Assembly (NCBI RefSeq): GCF_963576675.1
Contig: NC_088916.1
Coordinates: 81,733,501 to 81,797,500, forward strand
Source of the DNA: Euphorbia lathyris
Lineage: Eukaryota > Streptophyta > Magnoliopsida > Malpighiales > Euphorbiaceae
DNA: 64,000 bases
Reading direction: 5' to 3'
Positions 21,340-32,794 of the stretch are shown one piece after another. A program made the translations under genes and the position numbers. The notes under the pieces were generated by a model. That model was not told the DNA's origin and ran no database searches. It saw nothing but the letters and a program-made list of their open reading frames with translations. Each line of letters starts with the position of its first letter. Position 1 is the stretch's first letter.

Positions 21340-24300
21340 TTAATATTTGTATGTTCAATAATCTATAAATAAATAGAAATTTAAGAAATACAATTAATTT
21401 TAATTAAAGACTTTGTTACTCTTGTATTAATTTCATCCACTAATTAATTTTTATTTATTTTTAAAGTAAAAAAACAATTTAAATGGGGGTATATTTCGTA
21501 AAAGTTAATTAATGTGCATGGATTAAATCAAAACGTCATGTATTATGAAACAAAAAAAATCTTTAAAAAGACATCTATTGTGGAACAGAGAGTAATATTT
21601 AAGATCTTTTTGATTCAACTGTTAGCTAATAGCGGTTGCTATTGTTGTTAGTTGTTTATTGTTGTAATTAGTTGTTTGTTGTTTGTTATCACCTGATTAA
21701 TTATTAGTATATAGTAAAATTGTGATTAACTGTTGTTGTTAGTATGTAAAATATCTAATATGGATATATTTTAAATTAATCAACAATTAAATTATAAAAA
21801 TAAAAATTAATAAAAATAATCTAAATAATAATTAAAAATAATAATTTATTGAACGAAGTAAAACCTTGTTCTTTCGATAATAATATTATAGAGATATAAA
21901 TAGTGTTAAATGAGAAATGTGTTTTGTGAAAATAAGAAGGATAATTTTGTGAACATCGAATAAATACAAACAATTTGTCATGAAAAGCTTCAAAATTGAT
22001 TTTTTCGTGAAAAATTCCAAAATGTTATCGTTTCTATAAAAAAAAGGCTAAAAGTTGTTGTTGTATAAACCTAACCAAACACCATATTTCGTGCAGTTTG
22101 GAATGAAACGAAGAGAATTCAGAAAGAAGTTAAAGGGCAAGACAAACTTTATGAGAGTTCTCACGGACCAAAATCTCTAGTAAAATCGTAACAGTAAAAA
22201 GAGAGAAAGAAAGAAAAGGAACTTACAGAGATGAAAAGCAGAAGACGGTTCAAGCAGAAGTAACTAGAGATATTTTCTTTAAGATTTATATCCACAAACT
22301 AGGGGAAACCTAACGAGCGACATGTTAATAATAAATAATCTATCCCTAGGGTGTTCTTGAAGAAAGATAACAAGGTAATAATTACATCTACAAAAACGGC
22401 GGAAGACAAAGAGTTCATAGGGAAGTGAAAATAACTCCATTTGGCAGAAAGTGCGCTTCGCAAGCTTCTGGGCCCATCATTGAGCATACAGAAAATCCAA
22501 AAGAGCAAAGATGAAGCCCTAAAGACCTTCACATAAAGAGTTCTAGAGGGAGAAATCTGATATCACATCATAAAATAAGCTAAAGTAGAATGAGACGTGG
22601 ACTAATAAGGAGTCTTATGCAAAAATACATAACCGCCAAGGACACTTGTCCCAATCATAAGGATGGATTTGAAAGATAAGCTCGTAATCCCTAAAACACG
22701 CGGCAACTTATAGAAAGGGGAAACATGTCAAAAAACGCATAGAGCATAAGGTACTCAACAACTTCTACTTCACTATACTTTCTAGTCATTATAATCCATC
22801 TCATTATCACCACTAACTTAAGCATCAGAGAAAGGATGTTGTACTCTGACCCCTCTTTGACAGTTTACTGATATGATCTCAAGTGTACTGGACGCAGTCT
22901 ACCAAGCTCATATTGTAGATTGGAAGGCATCAAATGGTGCAGTAAATGTGGATAAGAACCACACATTATGACTCAGATGAGTAGTTTTTTTTATTCTACT
23001 AGTTATTCAACCAACTTTAGACGTTTCTACTTCTTCAACTACTCCTGCCAGAAATTATGGCCTTGTTGATGCAAGTGATAATCTACTGAAACCGCTACAC
23101 ATCACTCCAACATTAGACTAGAAGATTGAAGTATGTTTAGGATCATGATCAGAGTCGATTCATGGATAAAATTACAAAAAAGTTTATATATAATATAGGT
23201 TATGTTCAAGAATCCATGAATATCCTTCGAGTTAAACATGCCATGCAGATAGAGGTGATGCGAGTTGAGCTTAAAAAGCAAAAAAGTAAACAAACATATT
23301 GACAACCATGATTCTATAAAATGTTCTACCAAACATTACATCATCCGAACTTTCACTTGAAAAAGAAATGCATCAGAAGAATCTCAACACAGTATTGATA
23401 CATGATGATCTAAAGAGAGGATCTAGAGTCCTGTACGCTAAAGACGTCATTACTCACAGAAATCTCAAGAACTGTCTCCTCATTTTGAAAAACCTTAGAT
23501 ATCCAAAGAGATGTCGAGGCTTCGTCATGATTCAACTGAATCTCTTCTTCAGCAGTATGAAGCAAGTCGTCAAAAACCTTCGACGCCAAGGTCCAAGGAT
23601 CGATGGAACCCTAGATCTGATCCAAAAATCTAACGTAGATATTCATTCATTAATCTCTGAATATTTATTTATAACTTCGCCACTAACCTTAAAATAATGT
23701 ATTTTATGTTGCACCACTTGCAGACTGATGCAAGGAGAGTGTTAGAGGGATTGAACATCCATTGGTCGGCCGAGAAATGTAGAAAAACTCTATAGAAACT
23801 ATATATGAAGTCTTTTTTTTTTGTGAAAAGATGTTCAAAACATTTCAATTCAGCACCTATAAATCACCATGAAAAAAGCATCATGAGGCGTCTGATGTTT
23901 TATTTTTTGATTCATTAAACCATTGATCTTTTATTTAAATACCTTAAGTCCATTATCTGTTATTTTTGGTCACATGAAGCCCGTGATGATAAAAACAAAA
24001 GTCACATTTCGATATAAAACTTGGTTAACAAAGTGTTATTCATTTTATATACGTTTGAAACTTGTATTTTTCACAGTTTGATAGCATAATGTGACTATAA
24101 AAAAATTATAATTTTTTTTTATTTCAAACTATAAAATTTAATAATTTCAAATACACATAAACATTGTTTAATTGAGTTAGATATTCGTAATTAATTAATT
24201 TAGTAAACAAAAATTTAATGTAAGGTAAAGCTTAATTTTTTTTCGGATAAAAATGTAACAATTGGGAAAAAAAAATCACAATAACAAAAAAGATGTAAGA

Positions 24301-24590
24301 GGTGGAAAAAAAAATCTTGCAACATGATCAACATGAACTAGACATACGGAGAAAAATGGAAATTTTATAGTGATGGGACAAAAAGGAAACTTCATAATGG
24401 AATATTTAAAGCAAAACAATAATTGAGAAATTCCATTATTTCAAAATTCATTGTCATATTTTGTTCTCTAGCCTAAGAGGATATTCCCTATGCTAGAACT
24501 TACATAGAACCTAGTCTTAATTTCAATTATCATTAATTATTGTTGTTCGGGCTCACGACTTTAAAACAAGTCTATATATAATGAGAATGT
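21340..24590. other. Unclassified intergenic, no gene recognised
   Basis: This is the longest stretch I cannot assign. 22090-23760 has a more even base composition. One plus-strand frame near 23480-23640 reads SPHFEKP then SKEMSRLRHDSTESLLQQYE with stops on either side, which might be a decayed retroelement gag. The 109-codon ORF at 23368-23697 is in another frame and has no motif. No LTR pair, TIR or domain was found. Confidence 0.4.
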
Positions 24591-24593
24591 ACT

Positions 24594-25082
24594 TAATTAG
24601 TAGGTATAATCGAGTCGAGTCGAGCTATGATATGTTCAAACTCGGCTCATCAAAAAATTGACGAGGTTGAGCTCAACATTCTATTTGTGAGCTATTCGCA
24701 AATTTGTTGACGAGTTTTGCTCACGAGTAGCTCGTTAATTCAGTTCATGAAATTCATTCGTGAACAATTCATTAATTATGTTCGTTAATTATATTGTTTT
24801 GATTTTTTTAATATAAAACTGTATAGTTTTGAAACCTATAAAACTAAATTTTATACAAAATTACGTTGTTTTTACATTTTCCCCTTATAGAAATGTTATT
24901 ATTAAAAAATAATCAAATGAAGCTTGCTCACGAGCGTGTTCATGAACATTATAATCGAGCTTGTTTATAAACCTATAACCGAGCCCCCTCACGAGCTTTC
25001 AAGCCGAGTTTCTCCGTACTCAAGCTCGGCTCGTTTATAAATCAGACCGAACACTGAACCGCTCATATAGTCCTACTAATTA
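24594..25082. mobile_element. TIR element rich in GAGCTCG words
   Basis: The ends taattagtagg and cctactaatta are exact inverted repeats of 11 bases. The body carries many gctcg, cgagc, tcgagtcgag and ctcacgag words on both strands. Non-coding. Probably a non-autonomous DNA element. Confidence 0.6.
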
Positions 25083-25351
25083 TATACCTGAGTAAAACTC
25101 TCTCTTCATTTGTGATGTGGAATTCAGTTCATTCCTGTCTCATTATCATTCTTTATGGACGTTTCTTGCTCGAATCTTCTACCCTGGCATTATCCACTTC
25201 CAACCTGGTCGTTATACTATAAGTGTGTGTGAGAGAGAGAGAGATGCACAAGATATGTTTAGCATTGCATACTATAGTTTTTTCTTTATTATTTACAATT
25301 AATGGTATGTAAAGTTTAGTTGTTTCTAGTAACTAGTAAATATTTGTAGGG

Positions 25352-26060
25352 GCGGAGACAGTACAGGGTTCGGAGCCCCCCGGTCGCCAGCACCATCCCT
25401 GAGTAGGGGTAGTGCCACCCTGAGCAGCGCCCCTAAAGGAAAAATATTTATACTTATAAACCTGAACGTGAAGCAAAACAAAAGAATACTTTAGCTTAGT
25501 TGGTTAAAGAATGGTAGACCCAGCAAAACGACACATGACCCGATGACACGACACGAACACGACACGCTTTTTTAGTGTTAGTGGTTAGGGTTTTATGACA
25601 CGACACGAAAGTTGACACGACACGAAATGACACGTTAATTTTTGTGTCGTGTTCGTGTCAACCCGAAAACACGAAACTGACCCGAAATTTAATTACAAAT
25701 ATACCCTTATAACACGAACCCGAAACCTGACACGACACGAACACGAAAATTGCCAGGTGTAGTCGTGTTAGACAGGTCGTGTTGAGCATGTTAGGTCGTG
25801 TTAGGAGATCAAGTCGTGTCAATCTAATTGGTTGTGTAAAAAATTCGTGTCGTGTCGTGTTTACCGTGTCAAGAGAAGGTCGTGTTCGTGTTCTGATTTT
25901 GTGATACGAAAAGTTTTCGTGTCGTATTCGTGTTTCAGGTGTTGACACGAACCCGAAACCTGATACGACACGAACACGAAAATTGTCAGGTCTAAAGAAT
26001 AGTGTCAAAAACTTGTCTATGTACAAGTGGTACCCGCTTTGAGCCTCCACTTCCTTTTTT
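25352..26060. mobile_element. hAT-like MITE, partly resolved, with nested insertion
   Basis: It begins aggggcggagacag, close to the ends of the hAT-type MITE at 2941, and its body shares the gcttagttggttaaag layout. A second element is inserted at 25515. The right end was not found with confidence, so the end coordinate is approximate. Confidence 0.4.
25515..25994. mobile_element. GTCGTGT-rich MITE with 8-bp target duplication
   Basis: Begins tagacccagcaaaacgac and ends, reversed, tagacctgacaattttcg. It is flanked by aagaatgg (25507-25514) and aagaatag (25995-26002), an 8-bp duplication with one mismatch, which fits hAT-type insertion. The body is dense in acacgacacgaacacg-type words on both strands. 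The 130-codon ORF across it has no motif. Same family as 18817-19399. Confidence 0.7.
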
Positions 26061-26189
26061 TTTTAATTAAAAAAGTCATATCCAACCCCTACTTTTTTTT
26101 TTGAAACGAACTCTACTTTCTTATTTTCTCTCCAATTCTATTTTTTCCACCTTAAATTATAAAGTTTTTATCCAATTTATTTTTTTTTT

Positions 26190-27080
26190 TTAATTAAAAA
26201 GTCAAAATTATCTTTTAAATCAAAATGTTAATATTATTATCTAATTTTTGGGATTTGAGGTTTTAATTTAAAAAATTAGCATTGAACTTAAAGAAAATTA
26301 TATGTATGTACTTTTCATGTTGGACATTTTTAATTTGATAATCAACACTAAAACGAAAAATTTTATCATATAAAAGGCTAAAAAAAGTTATTATCCAATT
26401 TTAATTTTTTTTTCTCCCTTAATTAAAATGTCAAAATTATCCTTTAAACCGAAGTGTTAATATTACGCTTAATACACCATTTGCCTCCTGAACTTTCAAA
26501 GTGTTTCGATAGCCCTTTGAACTTGTATAAAATATTCAGTTAGCCTATGAACTTGCGTAAAATGTAATCAGTTAATTATTCGGTTGTAAAAAAGTAAGTC
26601 AAATGCGAAAGATATGTTACACGTGCCTTAGAATGTTATTACATACTTCACAAAATAGATTAAAACATGCTAAAAAAGAATTTCTTACTTATTCAACTAT
26701 AAAACATTTTTTTCTCTAATATTATAATCACTTACTCCGATCTTTGTCGTTTTACTTTTTTAAGATGCGTGCAACATATCTTCTGCATTTAACTTACTTT
26801 TTTACAACCGAGTGATCAATTGATTATAATTTATGCAAGTTCAGAGAGTTATCGAGATAGTTTGAAAGTTTAGAGGGCCAATCAACCATTTTAGACAAGT
26901 TCAGGGGACAAATAATATATTAAGCCTTAATATTATTATCTAATTTTAGGGATTTAAAATTTTAGTTTAAAAAATTAGCGTTGAACTTATAAAAAATTAA
27001 ATGTCTGGTACTTTTCAAGTTCGACATTTTAAATTTTATAGTGAACACTAAAATGAAAAAGTTTATCATATAGGAGTTAG
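26190..27080. repeat. Direct duplication of about 230 bp split by a MITE
   Basis: The lines aatattattatctaatttt...gcattgaactt...cactaaaacgaaaaattt at about 26225-26370 recur at about 26937-27070. The MULE-like MITE at 26466 sits between the two copies. Confidence 0.55.
26466..26936. mobile_element. MULE-type MITE with 9-bp target duplication
   Basis: Long imperfect TIRs: cgcttaatacaccatttgcc on the left and ggcttaatatattatttgtc reversed on the right, both followed by ctgaactt. Flanked by perfect 9-bp direct repeats TTAATATTA (26457-26465 and 26937-26945). A 9-bp duplication is the Mutator signature. No transposase. Confidence 0.8.
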
Positions 27081-27081
27081 A

Positions 27082-27224
27082 CTATGCTTACTTTGTTTTC
27101 GATAAAGTAAGTCTTATTTTGTTTTTTCCATCATTGGATGGTGATGAACTTTGACAAAGTGAGCTCATCCAATGGTAGAAAAAACAAAGTAAAACTTACT
27201 TTGTCAAAAACAAAATAATACCTA
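27082..27224. mobile_element. Short MITE, copy 2 of the 6528 family
   Basis: Ends ctatgcttactttgttttcg and caaaaacaaaataatacctat, with inner ccatcattggatggtgatga. The TIRs match those of 6528-6683 with a few changes. Confidence 0.65.
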
Positions 27225-27547
27225 TCATATGATATTAGATTATATGTTACAATATTAGATGATATATTAAATAAATAATAAAGATTGATTAGTTAGAGTT
27301 TGATGAGATTATGGAACCCACGAGCCAAAGTGTCCTACAAGGCACTTAATAAAGCGATTGACAGAACGGTGACCACCACTTTGTATTGTAGCAATTGGAA
27401 AACATAAAATTCAAGCATGTGCCTTTGTATTTGACAAAGTTTCTTGGACTTATCACAAGATAATACTAGATAAGATCCTCTTTTCTAATCTATTATTTTT
27501 TTTACTATATATGCATTATTAGGAGACATCAAAGATGGTTCAATTAT

Positions 27548-27578
<31 letters not shown>

Positions 27579-29438
27579 AGGGTGAGATCCAGCGTGACAA
27601 GGGCTTAAGTTGTGACAAGTAGCTTATTGTGTGACATAACAAAACTACGTAGTTTTGATGATAATTAAAAAGGGCAAGGTGACAAATTGATAAATAAAAT
27701 GAAAGAGATGATAGAGAAAATTGTTTTATTTCTTTTCTTTAAAATACATTTTCTCGACATCTCTAACATCGTTTTTCGAAATTTTTTATACTATTAGACT
27801 CGTCTAAATTAGACGGTCATTTTAAGATCCCTGAAGCTCAAGTAAAAAAAATTCCGGTGAACGGAATCCGGGTGGGCGTTTTCCGGCGAGAAAAAAAGTG
27901 CCCAGAAAATTATCAAAACATTCCAGAAAATGTAAAACATTATTCTAAGAAACTTTAATTCTTGGGTCGAAATAGGATTTCTTACGGTTTAGTCCCAATA
28001 AAACTTTTTCCTTAATTTTATCCATTTTACATGCTTCAACAATTTCTTGGGACTATACCGTAAGAAATCCCGCTTCGACCCAAGAATTAAAGTTTCTTAG
28101 AATAATGTTTTACATTTTCTCGAATTTTTTGAGAATTTTCTGGACACTTTGTTTCTCCCAAGAAAACGCCCACCCAGATTCCGTTCACCGGAATTTTTTT
28201 TACTTGAGCTTCAGGGATCTTAAAATGACCGTCTAATTTAGACGAGTCTAATAGTATAAAATTTTTCGAAAAACGAGGTTAGAAATATCGGAAAAATGTA
28301 TTTTAAAGAAAAGAAATAAAACATTTTTATGTTGGAACAATACAAGTATTATGTTGGAATAAATAGTACACTGATTTGGAACAATGTAAGTAGGACAAAA
28401 AAACGTGCCCAGAAAATTATCAAAAAATTCGAAAACATGTAAAACATCATTTTAAGAAACTTTAATTCTTGGCTCAAAGTGAAATTCCTTACAGTTTTGA
28501 CCCAATAAATTGTTGAAACATGTAAAATGGATAAAATTAAGGAACAAGTTTTATTGGGACTAAACCGTAAGAAATCCCGTTTCGACCCAAGAATTAAAGT
28601 TTCTTAGAATAATGTTTTACATTTTTTAGAATTTTTTTAGAATTTTCTGGGCACTTTTTTTTTGCCAGAAAACGCCAACTCGAATTCCGTCCACCGGAAT
28701 TTTTTTACTTGAGCTTCAGGGATCTTAAAATGACTGTCTAATTTAGACGAGTCTAATAGTATAAAATTTTTTGAAAAACGAGGTTAGAAATGTCAGAAAA
28801 ATGTATTTTAAAGAAAAGAAATAAAACAATTTTCTGTTGGAACAATATAAGTATTATGTTGGAACAAATGGTACATTGATTTGGAACAACGTAAATAGGA
28901 AAAAAATGTGTCCAGAAAATTATCAAAAAATTTCAAAACATGTAAAACATTATTTTAAGAAACTTTAATTCTTGGCTCAAAGCGAGATTCCTTGCAGTTT
29001 TTACCCAACAAATTGTTGAAGCATGTAAAATGGATAAAATTAAGGAAAAAGTTTTATTGGGACTAAACTGTAAGAAATCTCGCTTCGACCCAAGAATTAA
29101 AGTTTCTTAGAATAATGGTTTACATTTTCTGTAATTTTTTGAGAATTTTCTGGACATTTTTTTGCTTGCCGAAAAACGCCCACCCGGATTCCGTTCACCG
29201 GATTTTTTTTTTACTTGAGTTTCATGGATCTTAAAATGACCGTTTAATTAAGACGAGTCCAACGGTATAAAATTTTTTGAAAAACGAGGTTGGAAAAGTT
29301 GGGAAAATGCATTTTAAAGAAAAAAAATAAAACAATTTTCTCTTTCCTGTTATTTATAAATTTGCCACCTCCTTTTGGTTAATTATAAAATTGGTCCTTG
29401 TCACACCATAAGAAATGTGTCACACCTGATCTCATCTC
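27579..29438. mobile_element. Foldback element with three hairpin units
   Basis: The outer ends are gggtgagatccagcgtgaca and, reversed, gagatgagatcaggtgtgac, flanked by ataatatata-like sequence. Inside, unit 1 is a full foldback (about 27723-28327), and units 2 (about 28404-28835) and 3 (about 28905-29340) repeat its inner hairpin and right arm. Shared landmarks are gaaactttaattcttgg, ccaagaattaaagtttctta and gacgagtctaatagtataaa. The apical spacer of unit 1 is inverted relative to units 2 and 3. No ORF of note. Probably a non-autonomous DNA element that grew by internal duplication. Confidence 0.75.
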
Positions 29439-29540
29439 ATAATATATATATATAAAAAGTTGTAAAGGACGTTAGGAGATAGTCGGGCGGGTGCCTTCAA
29501 GAATTAATCGAGAATTAGTTGTAGAATTAGATTTTTTTGT

Positions 29541-29787
29541 TGTAATGACCCGGTCCGGAGTGGGTGGCGTCGGGGTAGAAGGCCTGAGCAAGGAGCGGCC
29601 GTAAGGGATGGCGATGGGGGCAGGAATGAACTGAATCCCACATCGGAAGTGGAGAGGAAGTGATTGGAGCTTATTAGTAAGATGAGAATCCAATACATAC
29701 AGACACGTTTTAAAGCCGTGAGGCCCAATGTGTTAGAATTGGACCAGAGCGGACAATATCTACATGGTACTGGACCATGGTGTTACA
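29541..29787 (+). repeat. TRIM 5' LTR
   Basis: Begins TGTAATGACCCGG and ends GGTGTTACA. It carries ttttaaagccgtgaggccca and gagcggacaatatct, both also in the second LTR. Confidence 0.88.
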
Positions 29788-29858
29788 ATTGGTATCAGAG
29801 CCGACTCTCCACGTATGATGTGTGGTTCGGAGATGAACCAGACGGAAGCTGGTGGGCC

Positions 29859-30104
29859 TGTAACGACCCGGTCTGGAGTGGGTGGCGCCGGGGTAGAAGG
29901 CCTGAGCAAGGAGCGATCCAAGGGATGGCGATGGGGGCAAGAATGAACTGAATCCCACATTGAAAGTGGAGAGGAAGTGATTGGGGCTTATTAGTAAGAT
30001 GAGAATCCAATACATGCAGACGCGTTTTAAAGCCGTGAGACCCAATGTGTTAGAATTGGACCAGAGCGGACAATATCTACATGATATTGGACCAGGGTGT
30101 TACA
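29859..30104 (+). repeat. TRIM 3' LTR
   Basis: Begins TGTAACGACCCGG and ends GGTGTTACA. It differs from the first LTR by scattered substitutions (for example cgtcgggg versus cgccgggg, cggccgtaag versus cgatccaag). Confidence 0.88.
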
Positions 30105-30109
30105 GTTGT

Positions 30110-30440
30110 ATCCCGAACTACAACAACAAGAACAACAAAGTCTTAGTCGAAAAATGATTTGGGTTCGGCTAACATGAACTAAAATTTTGGGATGCAATAC
30201 AGAGACTTCCCAAGAGGTTACTCATCTTAGTCCTACTCTCGGCCAAGTATGTTTAACTACAGAGTTCTGATGGGATTTTGTGCATTAGTGTTGGTATGAT
30301 CGCACCCTTTTGGTTCATGTCTATAAGATGTGGCTAAGTTTTACGTTGGACGCCACAAACCCACCACAACTTTTCTCCTTTATCCGGGCTTGGGACTAAC
30401 TGTAAATGCCACCAAGTGACACTCACTGGTTGTTGTAGTC
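30110..30440 (-). repeat. Dispersed repeat with LINE-like tail enclosing a 5S-like sequence
   Basis: Read on the minus strand, it ends gttcatgttagccgaaccc...gactaagactttgttgttc, the tail phrase also seen at 15980-16135. Its other part (30320-30430) holds cccaagcccggataaaggag and acgtaaaacttagccacat. The 5S-like sequence lies between these two parts. Confidence 0.55.
30189..30307 (-). pseudogene. 5S rRNA-like sequence, full length, decayed
   Basis: On the minus strand 119 bases run from gggtgcgatcatacca to ttgcatccc, matching plant 5S rRNA end to end with roughly 15-20 percent differences by eye. Many of these are transitions, as in long-methylated DNA. Conserved blocks include atcccatcagaactc, cgagagtag and ttgggaagtc. 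The internal control region is mutated (ttaaacatacttgg), so I do not expect pol III transcription. It stands alone, not in an array, within a dispersed repeat, so it is a retroposed copy or part of a 5S-derived element rather than a working gene. Confidence 0.75.
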
Positions 30441-30539
30441 CGAACTAAACAATAAAATTTGTAAAGGAAATATTATTCGTTGAAATCCTAATGAATTTGG
30501 TGTTGAAGGTTTTAATACGAAGACTAAAACCTTAAGGAG

Positions 30540-30830
30540 ACGGTTGAGTGTTCCCCAAGGGTTGCGTCTGATGTTCCTTGAGGATGATGGTTGAAACTCT
30601 TTGAGTTTGACAGTTGAATGTTCCTTGAGGGTGATGGTTGAAACTTTTTTAGGTTGACAGTTGCTGTTCCTAGATCTTTCTCGATGTACTTAGATTGAGG
30701 ATGACGATTGAAACTCTTTGAGGTTGACAGTTGAATGTTCCTTGAGGGTGGTGTTCACGTTCCTTTTGGATGATGGTTGAAACTCTTTGAAGTTAGCGGT
30801 TGATGATCCTAGATCTTTTTCGATGTACCT
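30540..30830. repeat. Degenerate minisatellite-like repeat
   Basis: Several imperfect copies of a unit containing tgatggttgaaactctttga, ggttgacagttgaatgttcc and ttgagggtgatgg, plus two copies of ctagatcttt(c/t)tcgatgta. Unit lengths vary. No ORF of note. Confidence 0.6.
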
Positions 30831-30982
30831 GTTACAATGTGGGAAGAATGTTCTTCCCACAAACACTCTGATGCTAAAGTCAATAGACAATAGACGTAAT
30901 AATTGCTCTATCTCTGTCTCTCCAAAAAATCAACCCCTATAACATTGAATGAACAACTGTTTATAACCTTAGACGTGGAAGT

Positions 30983-32321
30983 TGTTGGTCCGTTATAACG
31001 TTACAAGTATAGTTCCAAGGGGGGGGGGTTAGGAACTATTTAAACTTTTTGCCGTTAAGTCTGACTTCTTTTTCTCTAAAAGGATTTGGACAGCGCGCTG
31101 AGTGAATTAAGACACTAGCTTAGTCAACTGGTGACTAAGTCAGCTTCTTTCGTTAAGTCAGGAGATAGCACTTAGAGTCTATTCCTGAACTCAGATACTC
31201 AGTATGCACAACTCAGCGTGATCTCTTTACTAGATCAGTTTTGTTTTAAGCAAGCAATTTATATATTAAGGAGTTTAAGGTTAGAAAGATGTTACTCAGC
31301 AGATTTATCCAGGTTCGGCCTCTAAGCCTACGTCCTGTCCCCGGAACACGTTCCGAGCTTTCGAATCCTCTACTGAGCTCTTTAAAGGTAGAGCCTCAAA
31401 CCTTTTACAGCTTAGAAACTGAGTATGACAAGAGTACCTTCCTCTATACCTCTACTCAATCCTAATCTCACGCTGAGTACTATAACCGAGTACTCAGCCT
31501 CTCCTTTCTAATCTCTAGAAATGATAAGTGTTTGTCCTAAACAACAATTGCTAAGACACCTTAGATGATTGAATAATCACTCTAGACTTTTACACAAATG
31601 ATATGAAATTTGGTGTAAGATTGCTTTGCTTTTTTTCTTGCAGAACTTTGCGTAGGATTTTTGTCAGCGTAATGGCTTGATCAAGTTCTGTCAAGTTATG
31701 AAGTGACTGAAGGGCTCTATTTATAGAGACATCTGAGACAATAGTCATTTCGAATTTCAAAATAACCGTTGGAGGGAAACGGCTTCCTGTCGTTGTCATC
31801 CTGTCTTGCTCAGAGCTCTCGGCCAATCAGATTTGAGTATTTTCTGCCCTCGGTCAGCTTTTGGTCAGCTCGGCAGAATGTCTCTCCATTTATGGTAAGG
31901 TCAACTAGACAGCATTCTGTGTCTTCTGAACTTTACCTAAAGTGGAAACACTTTGTCTGGAAGTTGTTCTTGCTCAGCTGTTGTCTTGTACTGTTTGTCG
32001 AATCAACTCAGCAGCTTCGTCCCGAAGTTGTTCCACGAAGGTCTTCTAGATCCTTCTTCCACTGAGCTGCGTTTTGTACATAACGACAGCGTTTTGACAC
32101 GCGGGCCGAGTGATCTTTGAACTGTTTGACTTGGGCTTTTCACTTCCGTATTGGGCCTTGGGCCTTTTAATTTTTGTGTCTTATAAACAATTTTAACTCA
32201 ACATTGAACAAACACATTAGTAGAATAAATCAAAACATTTAAACTTAGTGTGTTTAGAATATATTTAATTTTACTTAAACAATTTTGTCAAATCAAAATC
32301 ATGTGGAAAGGTGTTTCAACA
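30983..32321 (-). repeat. Sirevirus 3' LTR
   Basis: On the plus strand it begins TGTTGGTCCG and ends GTTTCAACA. It is 1339 bp and differs from the other LTR by about 15 substitutions and a handful of small indels by eye, including a longer G run near 31020. Dense in ctcagc and gtcagc words. Confidence 0.93.
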
Positions 32322-32419
32322 AACTCCCCCATTTTGATGTTGGCAAAACCATTCAGCGAAGAACTCAGTATTGAGCTCCCCCATGATAGTTGACCTAATA
32401 TAACTTAGCAAACTCCCCC
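32322..32419 (-). promoter_or_regulatory. Polypurine tract and two upstream repeats of it
   Basis: Next to the 3' LTR the minus strand reads aaaatgggggagtt (32322-32335). Similar G-tracts recur at 32373-32384 (atgggggagctc) and 32411-32419 (gggggagtt). They prime plus-strand DNA synthesis. Multiple copies are a described Sirevirus trait. Confidence 0.75.
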
Positions 32420-32794
32420 GTAAAGGTTGAGTTACTGACTTAGATTTAATTGAGTGAGTCTTAGGTCAGTTTTCAAACATAGGTCAGCTTCATGAAATAT
32501 ATTCTACTTTACTCAGTATTAAGCGGAAGGTATTATCATTCAGAGGGCGCTGAGTAATCTTTTTGTTCAATGGGTCTGAAGACAGTGTTTAATAAGTATG
32601 CAAGTTAAAGTCAACATTTAAACAACTTAGCATATCAAAACATAATAACATAATACACAGCATCAAATTAAATAACTCAGATTTGGATAAAGGATGCAAG
32701 TATTATAAACTAGAAGTAGTCAGCGTGTACAGCAAAAGATAAGCATAAACATAAAGACTACAAACTTAGTATTAAAAACTGAGCTAGCCTATTT

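Larger units (their letters stand above)
29541..30104 (+). mobile_element. TRIM, complete
   Basis: A terminal-repeat retrotransposon in miniature: a 247-bp LTR, 71 bp of interior and a 246-bp LTR. The interior begins att then TGGTATCAGAGC (29790-29801), the primer site for initiator Met-tRNA, and ends with the short purine-rich run ggtggg before the second LTR. Flanks tttgt (29536-29540) and gttgt (30105-30109) are a likely 5-bp duplication with one mismatch. It encodes nothing and must have been mobilised by another element. The many short ORFs on both strands here are by-products. Confidence 0.9.

Noticed and set aside
23368..23697. A 109-codon plus-strand ORF as a gene
   Set aside because: No motif, no start or promoter context, and a neighbouring frame looks more protein-like. 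Left as unclassified.
29472..30045. Many overlapping ORFs around the TRIM
   Set aside because: They repeat because the LTR is repeated. TRIMs are non-coding.
30189..30307. A functional 5S rRNA gene
   Set aside because: Too many differences including the internal control region, single copy, no array spacer.
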